From Planctomycetota bacterium (GTDB lineage: Bacteria; Planctomycetota; Phycisphaerae; WQYP01): 64,000 nucleotides of DNA. Below, one piece after another: positions 52,771 to 61,033 of the stretch; positions within the stretch are counted from its first letter, which is position 1, and every line of letters begins with the position of its first letter. The notes under the pieces were generated by a model, which was not told the DNA's origin, did not search any database, and worked only from the letters and a program-made list of their open reading frames with translations. The stretch lies in contig JAJYZF010000005.1 in the NCBI GenBank assembly GCA_021800165.1, forward strand, positions 1-64,000, written 5' to 3'. The position numbers and the translations under genes are program-made.

Positions 52771-53772
52771 ATGCCCACCACACCCGCACCAGAGCAAACC
52801 AACACGATGCTCGAACCGCGAGACCGTTTCATAGCGGCATTGAACCGCCGACCGCTGACCGGGCTGGTACCCCATTTTGAACTGGTTTTTTATTTGACCA
52901 TGGAAGCGCTGGGCAAAGTGCACCCGGAACATCGCAACTATCACCAATGGCTGCAGATGGAGCCTGCGGAACGCCAGTTGCATCGCCGCGATATGGCTGA
53001 TTTATATATTGCGGTGGCCGAACGATTCGGACACAGTGCCATTTTTTTACATCCCAATCCGGGCACCGATGAGGAGACCATGGCCTTGGTGGATATCATC
53101 CGCGAAAAAACCGGAAATCGCTATTTTTTAATGCGCCACGGCGACGCCACCTTCTCCATACCCGACGGCAATCACATGATGGAATTTGCGTTTCGCATGG
53201 CCGACGAACCGGACAAACTCAAACAGGAAGCTCAGGCCATGGTGGACCAGCAGTTGCGGTCCGCGGATCGGCTGCAAGCCCATGGGGGTCTGGACGGATT
53301 TGCCCTGTGCAGCGATTACTGTTTTAACACCGGCCCATTTTTAAGCCCGTCACAATTTGGCGAATTCGTTACGCCATACCTGCATCAGTTGATCCGGGCA
53401 TATCGCCAGCGGGGCTTTTATGCCATTAAGCACACCGACGGCAACATCATGCCCATTATTGAGCAACTGATGCAAACTCAGCCCCACGCGCTGCATTCGC
53501 TGGATCCCCAGGGTGGCGTGGATATTGCCCAGGTGAAGCGACTTTGTGGCCAGCAAGTATGTCTGTGCGGCAACGTCAACTGCGCGGCACTGGATACGGG
53601 CACGGATGCCGAGGTGATTGATTCAGTACGTTATGCGCTTCGTCATGGCATGCCGGGCGGCGGCTACATTTTCTGCACCAGCAACTGCATCTACACCGGC
53701 ATGCGTCTGGCCCGTTATCAATTGATGCTGGAAACCTGGCGGAAATACGGCTGTTATCCGGAGCGGATGTAG
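52771..53772 (+). CDS. Uroporphyrinogen decarboxylase family protein (not classical HemE)
   Basis: The protein has 333 residues. It has the URO-D/MtaA superfamily barrel: RDRFIAALNRRPLTGLVPHFE, FALCSDYCFNTGPFLSPSQFGEFVTPYL, IKHTDGNIMPIIEQL, LDPQGGVDIAQVKRLCG, LCGNVNC. HemE-specific N-terminal residues (PVWxMRQAGRY) are absent, so this is one of the paralogues common in planctomycetes and anaerobes, related to methylcobamide:CoM methyltransferases. The His in KHTDGN and the Cys in CGNVNC could be metal ligands. The substrate is unknown. The gene is flanked by its own promoter-like region and is monocistronic. Confidence 0.85.
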   Translation: MPTTPAPEQTNTMLEPRDRFIAALNRRPLTGLVPHFELVFYLTMEALGKVHPEHRNYHQWLQMEPAERQLHRRDMADLYIAVAERFGHSAIFLHPNPGTDEETMALVDIIREKTGNRYFLMRHGDATFSIPDGNHMMEFAFRMADEPDKLKQEAQAMVDQQLRSADRLQAHGGLDGFALCSDYCFNTGPFLSPSQFGEFVTPYLHQLIRAYRQRGFYAIKHTDGNIMPIIEQLMQTQPHALHSLDPQGGVDIAQVKRLCGQQVCLCGNVNCAALDTGTDAEVIDSVRYALRHGMPGGGYIFCTSNCIYTGMRLARYQLMLETWRKYGCYPERM

Positions 53773-54071
53773 GCTGGGGCTGGACTGATGAAAACCTTGA
53801 GAATTGGGCAATTAACGGGGGTGGTGCGAAAGTTGATTCTGTTGCGCGTTGGGGGATTCGGCGGCGGGAGCAGACGGTGATTTTGCATTTTGTTTGCCCG
53901 GCGGAAGCCTGCTGCGCCACGGCCAAACAATGGCCGGGCTGGACGACGGCGCAACACGGGTCGGATGAGAAGTGGCGGATATTTTCGTCAGCCCAGGCTG
54001 GGGCGTGGGAAAGGGCAACATTGGCGGAACATTTTTCATGGATTATCCTCACAGGCGCGCTTTAATATTAA
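53773..54071. other. Intergenic region with a hairpin related to the 205-bp tandem repeat
   Basis: No gene is supported. CGGCCA-AACAA-TGGCCG (53920-53936) followed by GGCTGG matches the hairpin of the tandem repeat at 5.4-5.9 kb. The following GACGACGGCGCAA and CGGATATTTTCGTCA segments resemble sequence at 8213-8275 and 43854-43869. These look like further dispersed repeat debris. Confidence 0.55.
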
Positions 54072-54105
54072 GACTTGGTAAAGACTTGGCCACAACCAGG
54101 ATAAT
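54072..54105 (+). promoter_or_regulatory. Pho-box-like direct repeat with -10 box, upstream of pstB
   Basis: GACTTGG (54072-54078), TAAA, GACTTGG (54083-54089) has the 7-4-7 architecture of a PhoB box (two 7-bp repeats, 4-bp A/T-rich spacer). GATAAT at 54100-54105 is a -10 box 10 nt downstream, the spacing usual for PhoB-dependent promoters. The repeat word differs from the E. coli CTGTCAT. Confidence 0.55.
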
Positions 54106-54253
54106 TTTGCGCTAATACCCACCAAAAGAGGGCCATTTCGACGCTTTTTTCTTGCCACGTCCACCGGCGGCGGCGTATGCTTGCTTGTTGACGGGTGCTA
54201 CCGGTTTCAGCGTGAGGCCGACGGCTACCGGAATTGCTACGGAGGTAATGGAC

Positions 54254-55108
54254 ATGATACTCGCGGATACATCGACCAATGCACCCCAACAAAAAGCTCA
54301 CGCCACGGCGACGCAGGGGACACCCGTGGCGGTTACCACAGCGGAAACAACGGGGCGTCAAGCGGTGGAAGTGCGGAATCTGGAAGTGTTTTACGGCCAG
54401 CACAAGGCGGTGCACAATGTCAGTCTTAGCGTCAAGCACCAGGAAGTCACAGCGTTCATCGGCCCTTCCGGCTGCGGTAAATCGACCATCCTTCGCTGCT
54501 TCAACCGCATGAATGACCTGGTAAGGCATTGCCGCGTGCAAGGCTCGGTTAAAATCCATGGGGCGGATATTTATGCCCGCGGTACCGATGTCATGGAACT
54601 GCGCAAGCGCACCGGCATGGTGTTTCAGAAGCCCAATCCGTTTCCAAAAAGCATTCACGAAAATGTCGCCTATCCGCTGCGCATTCATGGCGTGCGCGGC
54701 AAGGCGGTTATCGCGGAGAAGGTCGAAAAATCGCTGCGTCTGGCCGGCCTGTGGGAAGAAGTGAAGGACCGCCTCCATGCATCGGCCCTGTCGCTTTCGG
54801 GCGGGCAGCAGCAGCGGCTGTGCATTGCCCGGGCGATTGCCGTCGATCCGGATGTGCTTTTGATGGATGAACCCTGTTCCGCATTGGACCCCATTGCCAC
54901 CAAAACCATTGAATCGCTGATCAACGAACTTAGCAAGAGCATTACCATTGTCATTGTCACGCACAATATGCACCAGGCGGTGCGGGTGGCCCATCAGACC
55001 GCCTTTTTCTACATGGGTAATCTGGTGGAAGCGGGGCCTACCGACAAAATGTTCCATAACCCGGAGCAGCACCAGACCCTGGCGTACGTGACCGGGCAGT
55101 TCGGTTGA
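54254..55108 (+). CDS. pstB: Phosphate ABC transporter ATP-binding protein PstB
   Basis: The protein has 284 residues from the ATG at 54254, chosen because GGAGG lies 8 nt upstream; ATG 54248 is too close to it. After a ~40-residue Thr/Ala-rich extension come Walker [10 protein letters not shown], the PstB motif [22 protein letters not shown], signature [14 protein letters not shown], Walker [14 protein letters not shown] and the switch His in IVTHNMHQA. It powers PstCA-mediated phosphate uptake. It comes first in the cluster, before pstS, pstC and pstA. The usual order has pstB last. No phoU is present. Confidence 0.96.
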   Translation: MILADTSTNAPQQKAHATATQGTPVAVTTAETTGRQAVEVRNLEVFYGQHKAVHNVSLSVKHQEVTAFIGPSGCGKSTILRCFNRMNDLVRHCRVQGSVKIHGADIYARGTDVMELRKRTGMVFQKPNPFPKSIHENVAYPLRIHGVRGKAVIAEKVEKSLRLAGLWEEVKDRLHASALSLSGGQQQRLCIARAIAVDPDVLLMDEPCSALDPIATKTIESLINELSKSITIVIVTHNMHQAVRVAHQTAFFYMGNLVEAGPTDKMFHNPEQHQTLAYVTGQFG

Positions 55109-55266
55109 TCGGCGGAACAAAGCTTACTTATTCCCTTACATTACCCTCACGCAAGTCTCATCATCCTGGTTTGTAATACCGCTCGTCACCTTGATGGGTG
55201 CGACGTGTGGTTGAATGTTCAATCCGGCACCGGCAGGGACATGAACATAACATGAAAGGATCAGAT

Positions 55267-56328
55267 ATGTTCAAAACATTTCGCAAGTTTCTGATGGTTG
55301 CGGCACCGGCAGCGTTGCTGGCCATCGGCACCGTCGGCACCAGCCGGGCGGTGGAGATTTCGGGAGCCGGGTCCACGTTTGTTGCCCCGATCATGTACAA
55401 GTGGATCAAGATTTTCCAGAAGAGCCATCCGGATATTCACGTGGATTACGAGGCCATTGGCTCGGGCGGCGGCATCAATGGGTTGATCGGGAAAACCATC
55501 GACTTCTGCGGATCGGATGCGTATATGAGCGATGCCCAGATCCAACAGGCCGGCGGCCACGTGTTGCATATGCCGGAAGTAGCTGGTCCGGAAGTGATGA
55601 GCTACAACCTTCCGATGGTACACAAACAACTGGTCATGAACGGAAAATTGATTGCCGACATTTATCTGGGCGAAGTCACGCGCTGGAATGACCCGGCGAT
55701 CAAGAAGCTCAACCCCGGCGTTAAACTCCCGGACCTGCCGATCCTGGTGGCCCACCGCTCGGATGGTTCCGGCACCACGTTCATTTTCACCGGTTACCTG
55801 TGCAAGGTCAGTCCGACCTGGAAAAAGCAGGTGGGGCAATCCACCTCGGTCAACTGGCCGGTAGGACGCGGCGGCAAGGGCAACCCCGGCGTTGCGGCGC
55901 TGATCGAAAAAACCATCGGTGGCCTGGGCTACCTGGAATATGCCTACGCCATCACCGGGCATTTTCCAGTGGCCCGGCTGATCAACAAAGACGGTTACGC
56001 CATTCAACCTTCCATGCCGTCGGTCATTGCCGCGCAGAAGGCGGTGGTGGAAAACCTGCCTGCGGATCTGCGTCTGCACATTATTAACCCTTCCGGCAAG
56101 AAGGCGTATCCGATTTCCGGCTTTACCTACCTGATCACGGATCGGGATTTGGGTTATATGAGAAAGTCCAAGGCCAAGGCCACACTGGAATTCATCCACT
56201 GGATCCTGACCACCGGCCAGAAGTACGCCAAAACCATGCAGTACATTCGCCTGGGACCAGCGATGCAGAAACAGGTACTGGCCCAGTTGGCTAAAGCCAC
56301 CTGGAAGGGCCACCATCTGCATTATTGA
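55267..56328 (+). CDS. pstS: Phosphate-binding protein PstS
   Basis: The protein has 353 residues from the ATG at 55267 (AAAGGA 7 nt upstream). A Sec signal peptide (FLMVAAPAALLAIGTVGTSRA) without lipobox indicates a soluble periplasmic protein. Phosphate-site motifs: SGAGSTFVAPIMYKW, DYEAIGSGGGI, IDFCGSDAYMS, VAHRSDGSGTTFIFTGYL. It delivers phosphate to PstCA. It lies 158 bp after pstB and has a stable hairpin downstream, before pstC. Confidence 0.96.
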   Translation: MFKTFRKFLMVAAPAALLAIGTVGTSRAVEISGAGSTFVAPIMYKWIKIFQKSHPDIHVDYEAIGSGGGINGLIGKTIDFCGSDAYMSDAQIQQAGGHVLHMPEVAGPEVMSYNLPMVHKQLVMNGKLIADIYLGEVTRWNDPAIKKLNPGVKLPDLPILVAHRSDGSGTTFIFTGYLCKVSPTWKKQVGQSTSVNWPVGRGGKGNPGVAALIEKTIGGLGYLEYAYAITGHFPVARLINKDGYAIQPSMPSVIAAQKAVVENLPADLRLHIINPSGKKAYPISGFTYLITDRDLGYMRKSKAKATLEFIHWILTTGQKYAKTMQYIRLGPAMQKQVLAQLAKATWKGHHLHY

Positions 56329-56356
56329 AATATCTTTCGATAAGATTATGGAGTGT

Positions 56357-56384
56357 GGCCGGTTCCGGTTCGCCGGAACCGGCC
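56357..56384 (+). other. Intercistronic hairpin with UUCG tetraloop between pstS and pstC
   Basis: GGCCGGTTCCGG-TTCG-CCGGAACCGGCC is a perfect 12-bp stem closed by a UUCG loop. It starts 28 bp after the pstS stop and is not followed by a U-tract, so an mRNA-stabilising or attenuating element fits better than a full terminator. Such elements often raise the level of the binding protein over the permease in ABC operons. Confidence 0.7.
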
Positions 56385-56534
56385 CGCTCTATCGATCGAG
56401 ATCAAAGATTGAGGCCGATTTTTGAGGGGGCATGCTCCTGCATGGCCGCGATATTCACGGTGGCCAAGCAGCGGGCCGGTGATTTCCCAGTACGGATTAT
56501 TCATGGCTTTTGCCTGCAGTGCACGAGAAAGATG

Positions 56535-57554
56535 ATGTCTAACCCTACGCCCCGCAATTCGCCAGCGTCCGCATTTAGCCCATGGCACCGCCTATTCCGC
56601 AGTGTCCTGGACCGCCTGACCGTTGGCCTGTCAATCAGCGGCGTGGTCATGATGCTGGGTATTTTGCTGCTGATCTTTGCGGTACTCCTGAACGGAGCCT
56701 GGATGGCGATAGGCCAAATTGGCTGGAAGTTTTTTACCACCGCCACCTGGAATCCTGTCCCGGGCATGGATCAATACGGGGTTCTGTCCTTCGCGTACGG
56801 CACGGCCGTGACCACCATCATCGCCCTGTTGCTGGCCGTTCCGCTAAGCATTGGATGTGCCGTGTTTATCACACGCATCGCACCCCAGTGGCTGGCCGGC
56901 CCGGTCTCTTTTCTGGTGGAGCTTCTGGCGGCTATTCCCAGCGTGGTGTATGGATTGTGGGGAGCGTTTGTCATGTCGCCATGGCTTCAGACCCATATTG
57001 AACTGTGGATGTGGAAAGCGACGCGCAATATCAGGTTGATTCCCATTGGCTATTATCCGGGCCACCGCCGGGAATATTTTCCGGCGAACCTGGTGCATGG
57101 CGGACCCTCCGGCAGTGATTACCTGGCCGGTGGCCTGATCCTGACGATCATGATTCTGCCGATCATCACCGCCATAACGCGCGACGTTTTGCAGCAATTT
57201 CCGGAAGAGCTGGAACAAGGGGCCTACGGTCTGGGAGCCACCTGGTGGCAGACCACGCGGCTGGCCCTGACCTATTGCCGGGTCGGAATTTTTGGTGCGG
57301 CCGTTCTAGGCATGGCCAGAGCCATCGGGGAAACCATGGCTGTCGTCATGGTGATTGGCAACACCGATCGCGTCAGTTCAAGTTTGTTCGCGGGCGGACA
57401 AACCATGGCCGGCGTATTCGTGAATGAATTTTTGGAGGCGGACCACCCGATTTATTTAAGCGCCATGATGTATGTGGCTTTGACGCTGCTCATCAGCGCG
57501 TTGCTGACCAATATCGCCGCACGCGTATTGCTGAACCGCATCAGCACGGTCTGA
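56535..57554 (+). CDS. pstC: Phosphate ABC transporter permease PstC
   Basis: The protein has about 339 residues from the ATG at 56535 (or 56532). It has six membrane segments, with the family regions SYGVLSFAYGTAVTTIIALLLAVPLSIG (seen as GVLSFAYGTAVTTIIALLL), ELLAAIPSVVYGLWG, GLILTIMILPIITAITRDVL, EGAYGLGATWWQTTRLALTYCR-type EAA loop (GAYGLGATWWQTTRL) and ARAIGETMAVVMVIGN. A longer reading frame starts near the pstS stop, but it contains the hairpin and does not look coding. Partner of PstA. Confidence 0.94.
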   Translation: MSNPTPRNSPASAFSPWHRLFRSVLDRLTVGLSISGVVMMLGILLLIFAVLLNGAWMAIGQIGWKFFTTATWNPVPGMDQYGVLSFAYGTAVTTIIALLLAVPLSIGCAVFITRIAPQWLAGPVSFLVELLAAIPSVVYGLWGAFVMSPWLQTHIELWMWKATRNIRLIPIGYYPGHRREYFPANLVHGGPSGSDYLAGGLILTIMILPIITAITRDVLQQFPEELEQGAYGLGATWWQTTRLALTYCRVGIFGAAVLGMARAIGETMAVVMVIGNTDRVSSSLFAGGQTMAGVFVNEFLEADHPIYLSAMMYVALTLLISALLTNIAARVLLNRISTV

Positions 57555-57571
57555 ATAAGGGATTGGATTTT

Positions 57572-58519
57572 ATGACCTTGCCGACAACGCCGACACCAGA
57601 AGGTTATCACCACCATGAGTGGTGGCCGCGACTGGTCAGTTTTGTGGCCAAGATTCTCTGCTCCGCCGCCGCCGCGGTGGCTCTGGTGATGCTATTTCTA
57701 ATTCTGGGCTATATGGTATGGAAAGGCATCAGCGGCCTGCACTGGAGCTTTTTTACCCATTTACCTTTGCAGGAACCGATGGGCATGCGAAACTGCATCG
57801 TGGGCACACTTCTGTTAGCCGGAATAGCCAGCCTCATCGGCGTGCCCATCGGTATGCTCTGTGGTATTTACCTTGCTGAATACGCGCCCCGGGGCTGGTC
57901 CACGCAAGGTATTCGGCTGACCCTGGATGTACTGGCCGGGACGCCGACCATTCTTTTCGGTGTGGTGGTCTATCAAATTATGGTCGTTCGGCCCCAAAAT
58001 TTTAATGGTTGGGTAGGCCACCTATCCCTATGGTCGCACCGTGTGCAATCATGGATGGGAATCACCAACGGATATTCGGGGTGGGCGGGCGGGTTGGCGC
58101 TGGCACTTATTATGGTGCCCATTATCGCCCGGACTACCGAGGAAATGCTGCGTATGGTGCCTTTGGCGCACCGCGAGGCGTCGGCGGGCCTGGGTGCATC
58201 CAAGGCGGAAACACTGTGGCGCGTGGTGATACCCAGCGCCAAGGCCGGAATCATCACCGGCATCATGCTGGCCATCGCCCGCGTCGCCGGGGAAACCGCA
58301 CCGCTGTTTTTTACCGCCTTCGGGAATGACGCCATGGTCTACAATCCCAATCGCCAGACGCCATCCCTAACCGAACAAATTTACAACTACTCCCAGTCCG
58401 ATGATCCGCACTGGCGGGCCCAGGCGTGGACGGCATCGCTGGTGCTGGTGAGTATGGTGCTGGTTTTCAGCGCTGCGGTGCGCATCGCCACGCGTAAACG
58501 GCGCATCCGGACGCGTTAG
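57572..58519 (+). CDS. pstA: Phosphate ABC transporter permease PstA
   Basis: The protein has 315 residues from the ATG at 57572 (AAGGGA upstream; a TTG at 57563 is possible). It has six membrane segments and PstA motifs: GMRNCIVGTLLLAGIASLIGVPIGMLCGIYLAEYA-type region (GVPIGMLCGIYLAEYAPRG), LDVLAGTPTILFGVVVY, PIIARTTEEMLRMVP, EASAGLGASKAETLWRVVIP (EAA loop), ARVAGETAPLFFTAFGN. It completes the Pst system. It converges with speA, with only 16 bp between stops and no recognisable terminator. Confidence 0.95.
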   Translation: MTLPTTPTPEGYHHHEWWPRLVSFVAKILCSAAAAVALVMLFLILGYMVWKGISGLHWSFFTHLPLQEPMGMRNCIVGTLLLAGIASLIGVPIGMLCGIYLAEYAPRGWSTQGIRLTLDVLAGTPTILFGVVVYQIMVVRPQNFNGWVGHLSLWSHRVQSWMGITNGYSGWAGGLALALIMVPIIARTTEEMLRMVPLAHREASAGLGASKAETLWRVVIPSAKAGIITGIMLAIARVAGETAPLFFTAFGNDAMVYNPNRQTPSLTEQIYNYSQSDDPHWRAQAWTASLVLVSMVLVFSAAVRIATRKRRIRTR

Positions 58520-58535
58520 GACCAGGCCGGCGGGT

Positions 58536-60560
58536 TTACTGCTCGTGCGGCTCTTCCAGGTACGTGTAGCCGGAAAGACCGGATTCATAGAAATTCAACA
58601 GCAGGGTGGACTCCTCCAGGGAGATGGTTTTCTCCCGTACCGCCCGTTCCACATCCTTGCGCATGCGGGCCAGCAGTTCATCGGCACTGAATTGCACGTA
58701 TTGGAGAACTTCGCGCACGGTATCACCCCGCACAACCTCCTCCACATGAATTTCACCCTGCTCATCAATATGCACATGCACCGCATTGGTATCGCCGAGC
58801 AGGTTGTGCAGATCGCCGAGTATTTCCTGGTACGCCCCCACCAGAAAAGCCCCCAGAAAATAATCTTCGCCGGTGTATTGGTGCAGTTCCAGCGTGCGTT
58901 TGACATCGCGCAGGTCTATGAAGCAGTCCACCTTGCCGTCGCTGTCGCAGGTGATATCCGCCAGCACCGCGCGGTGGGTCGGCTCTTCCTTGAGTCGATG
59001 GATGGGCATAATCGGAAACAATTGCTTGATGGCCCAACTGTCGGGCATGGACTGAAAAATGGAAAAGTTGCAGAAGTAAGTATCGGAAAGCTGAATTTTC
59101 AGGGTTTCCAGATCCTCACCGACATAATCGATTTCCTCCAGCACCCGCAGAATTTTCCCGCAGATACCCCAAAAGAGCTTTTCCGCCAGACTGCGCAGTT
59201 CCAGGCTTAAATAGCCCAGGTTAAAGAGATTCAGGGATTCATCGCGCTGCTGCATGGCGTCATGATACACTTCCAGAAAATTCTTTTTGTTGACATCGCG
59301 GAAGGAATCGAAGAGATCTTTCACCGGCTGGGGTACATCTTCGCCCGCGGGCAGTTCCCGGGGCACATCCGAAAACTTAAAACCGCTCACACCCAGAACA
59401 TTCATCACCAGAGCGCTATGGTACGCGACCATGGCTCGCCCGCTTTCACTGATAATCGTCGGGTGCTTGACGCCGCACTCATCGCAAACGCTTTTGATGC
59501 GAAATACCACGTCACTGGCGTATTCCTGCAGGGTATAATTGATGGAGGATTCAAAATTGGTCTGACTGCCGTCGTAATCCACTCCCAGGCCGCCACCGAC
59601 ATCAATGTATTCCATACCCGCACCGGCGCGGGCCAGTTCCGCGTAGATGCGAGCCGCCTCGTTGAGTGCGTTTTTCACAGTGCGGATATTGGTAATCTGG
59701 CTGCCCAGATGAAAATGCAGCAGTTTTAAGCAATCCGCCATGTTGCGCTGTTTGAGATAATCCAAAGCCTGCAGCATTTCCGCCACAAACAATCCGAATT
59801 TGCTCCGGGCCCCACCGGAAGATTCCCACCGCCCGCTGCCGCGGGTGGCCAACTTCACCCGCATGCCCATGCGCGGGCGTACGCCGTGCTTTTCCCCATA
59901 TTTGATCAGCAGTTCAAGCTCGGTGAATTTTTCGATGACCGGGATGATGTTTTTGCCCACCTTCTGCGCCAACACCACAGTTTCGATGAATTCGTCATCC
60001 TTAAAACCGTTGCAGATAATGGGTGTATCGTTGCCGTTGGCCAGGGCCAGCACCACCAGCAGTTCAGGCTTACTGCCGGCTTCCAGCCCCCAGCCGTAAC
60101 CCGCCCCGACCTTGAGGATTTCCTCCACCACCTGCCGCTGCTGATTCACTTTGATCGGATAAACACAGATATAACGGTTTTGATAATTATTTTCGGCAAT
60201 GGCGGATTGAAAGGCGGCGTGCATTTCACCCACGCGATGCTTGAGAATATCACTGAAGCGGATGAGCGTGGGGAGCTGTATCCCGCGGAGAATCAATTGA
60301 TCCACTAATTTTTTGAGATCAATGCCGCGGGCCGGATTTTTTTCCGGATGCACCGCCACATTGCCGTCCGGATTGATCGAAAAATACCCCTTGCCCCAAT
60401 GATCAATGCCGTAGGTGTCGGCGGAATCCTGAATAGACCAGGCATTGAGCATGTTCATGGCCGGCAATTTTTTGAGTTGTCCGGCCTGCTCGGCCACACC
60501 CATGCCGGCATTTGCGGCAAACCCCGGCACTTCAATAATTCTCGACGGCCCGTCTGTCAT
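58536..60560 (-). CDS. speA: Biosynthetic arginine decarboxylase SpeA
   Basis: The protein has 674 residues from the ATG at 60560 (AAGGTGAG upstream); sequence before it is not coding. Family landmarks: WGKGYFSINPDGNVAV, RYICVYPIKVNQQRQVVEEI with the PLP lysine, YGWGLEAGSKPELL, RSKFGLF, LHFHLGSQI, EYIDVGGGLGVDYDGS, SESGRAMVAYHS, and the catalytic Cys region CDSDGKVDCF. It converts arginine to agmatine, the entry to putrescine/spermidine. The gene lies downstream of serA and an ArsR-type gene on the same strand, probably in one transcript. Confidence 0.95.
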   Translation of the reverse strand: MTDGPSRIIEVPGFAANAGMGVAEQAGQLKKLPAMNMLNAWSIQDSADTYGIDHWGKGYFSINPDGNVAVHPEKNPARGIDLKKLVDQLILRGIQLPTLIRFSDILKHRVGEMHAAFQSAIAENNYQNRYICVYPIKVNQQRQVVEEILKVGAGYGWGLEAGSKPELLVVLALANGNDTPIICNGFKDDEFIETVVLAQKVGKNIIPVIEKFTELELLIKYGEKHGVRPRMGMRVKLATRGSGRWESSGGARSKFGLFVAEMLQALDYLKQRNMADCLKLLHFHLGSQITNIRTVKNALNEAARIYAELARAGAGMEYIDVGGGLGVDYDGSQTNFESSINYTLQEYASDVVFRIKSVCDECGVKHPTIISESGRAMVAYHSALVMNVLGVSGFKFSDVPRELPAGEDVPQPVKDLFDSFRDVNKKNFLEVYHDAMQQRDESLNLFNLGYLSLELRSLAEKLFWGICGKILRVLEEIDYVGEDLETLKIQLSDTYFCNFSIFQSMPDSWAIKQLFPIMPIHRLKEEPTHRAVLADITCDSDGKVDCFIDLRDVKRTLELHQYTGEDYFLGAFLVGAYQEILGDLHNLLGDTNAVHVHIDEQGEIHVEEVVRGDTVREVLQYVQFSADELLARMRKDVERAVREKTISLEESTLLLNFYESGLSGYTYLEEPHEQ

Positions 60561-60670
60561 GATCTCACCTTTACGTATTGTGCCCGTGGATGCCGCTGCA
60601 CACGCGATTGGCCCGGTTTCCAGCCTGCCACACCGATTTTTCTTCCAATCGGCGGTGATTTCCAGCCCGG

Positions 60671-61033
60671 TCAACAGCAATTGAAACGCTTTTTGGTTTC
60701 CGCGATCCAGCGCAAAACCACCGGCTGGTTCACATAAAAGTACAGGCTGTTGCACTGCCGACGGCACTTCACCAGTCGCGCCTGGCGCAGAAGTTTTAGA
60801 TGATGCGAGACCGTCGGCTGAGTCAGGCCCAATTCCTGGGCTAATTCCACCACATTATACATATCTTTGCAAACCGCCTGTCGCGGCAACAACTGCATGA
60901 TCGCCAGACGGGTGGATTCACCCAGGGCCTCAAAAATCAACGCAAATTCATCCGCCCGCTGCCGCCGACCGTCCAGCGCCGCGATCGGCTTGCTGCCGGT
61001 GGAAGACCTGGGTTGACGACGCAATGGTCTCAT
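60671..61033 (-). CDS. ArsR-family winged-helix transcriptional regulator
   Basis: The protein has 120 residues. The winged-helix core is FEALGESTRLAIMQLL, ELAQELGLTQPTVSHHLKLL (recognition helix), ARLVKCRRQCNSLYFYV (wing). The ELCVC metal motif of ArsR itself is absent; cysteines occur elsewhere (VCKDM, KCRRQC, FNCC), so metal or redox sensing is possible but unproven. Its ATG overlaps the serA stop (ATGA), so it is translated with serA. A role in controlling serA or speA is an inference from position. Confidence 0.88.
   Translation of the reverse strand: MRPLRRQPRSSTGSKPIAALDGRRQRADEFALIFEALGESTRLAIMQLLPRQAVCKDMYNVVELAQELGLTQPTVSHHLKLLRQARLVKCRRQCNSLYFYVNQPVVLRWIAETKKRFNCC

Noticed and set aside
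56325-56531. N-terminal extension of PstC beginning near the pstS stop
   Set aside because: It would include the UUCG hairpin and has no membrane or family sequence; the start at 56532/56535 gives a normal PstC.
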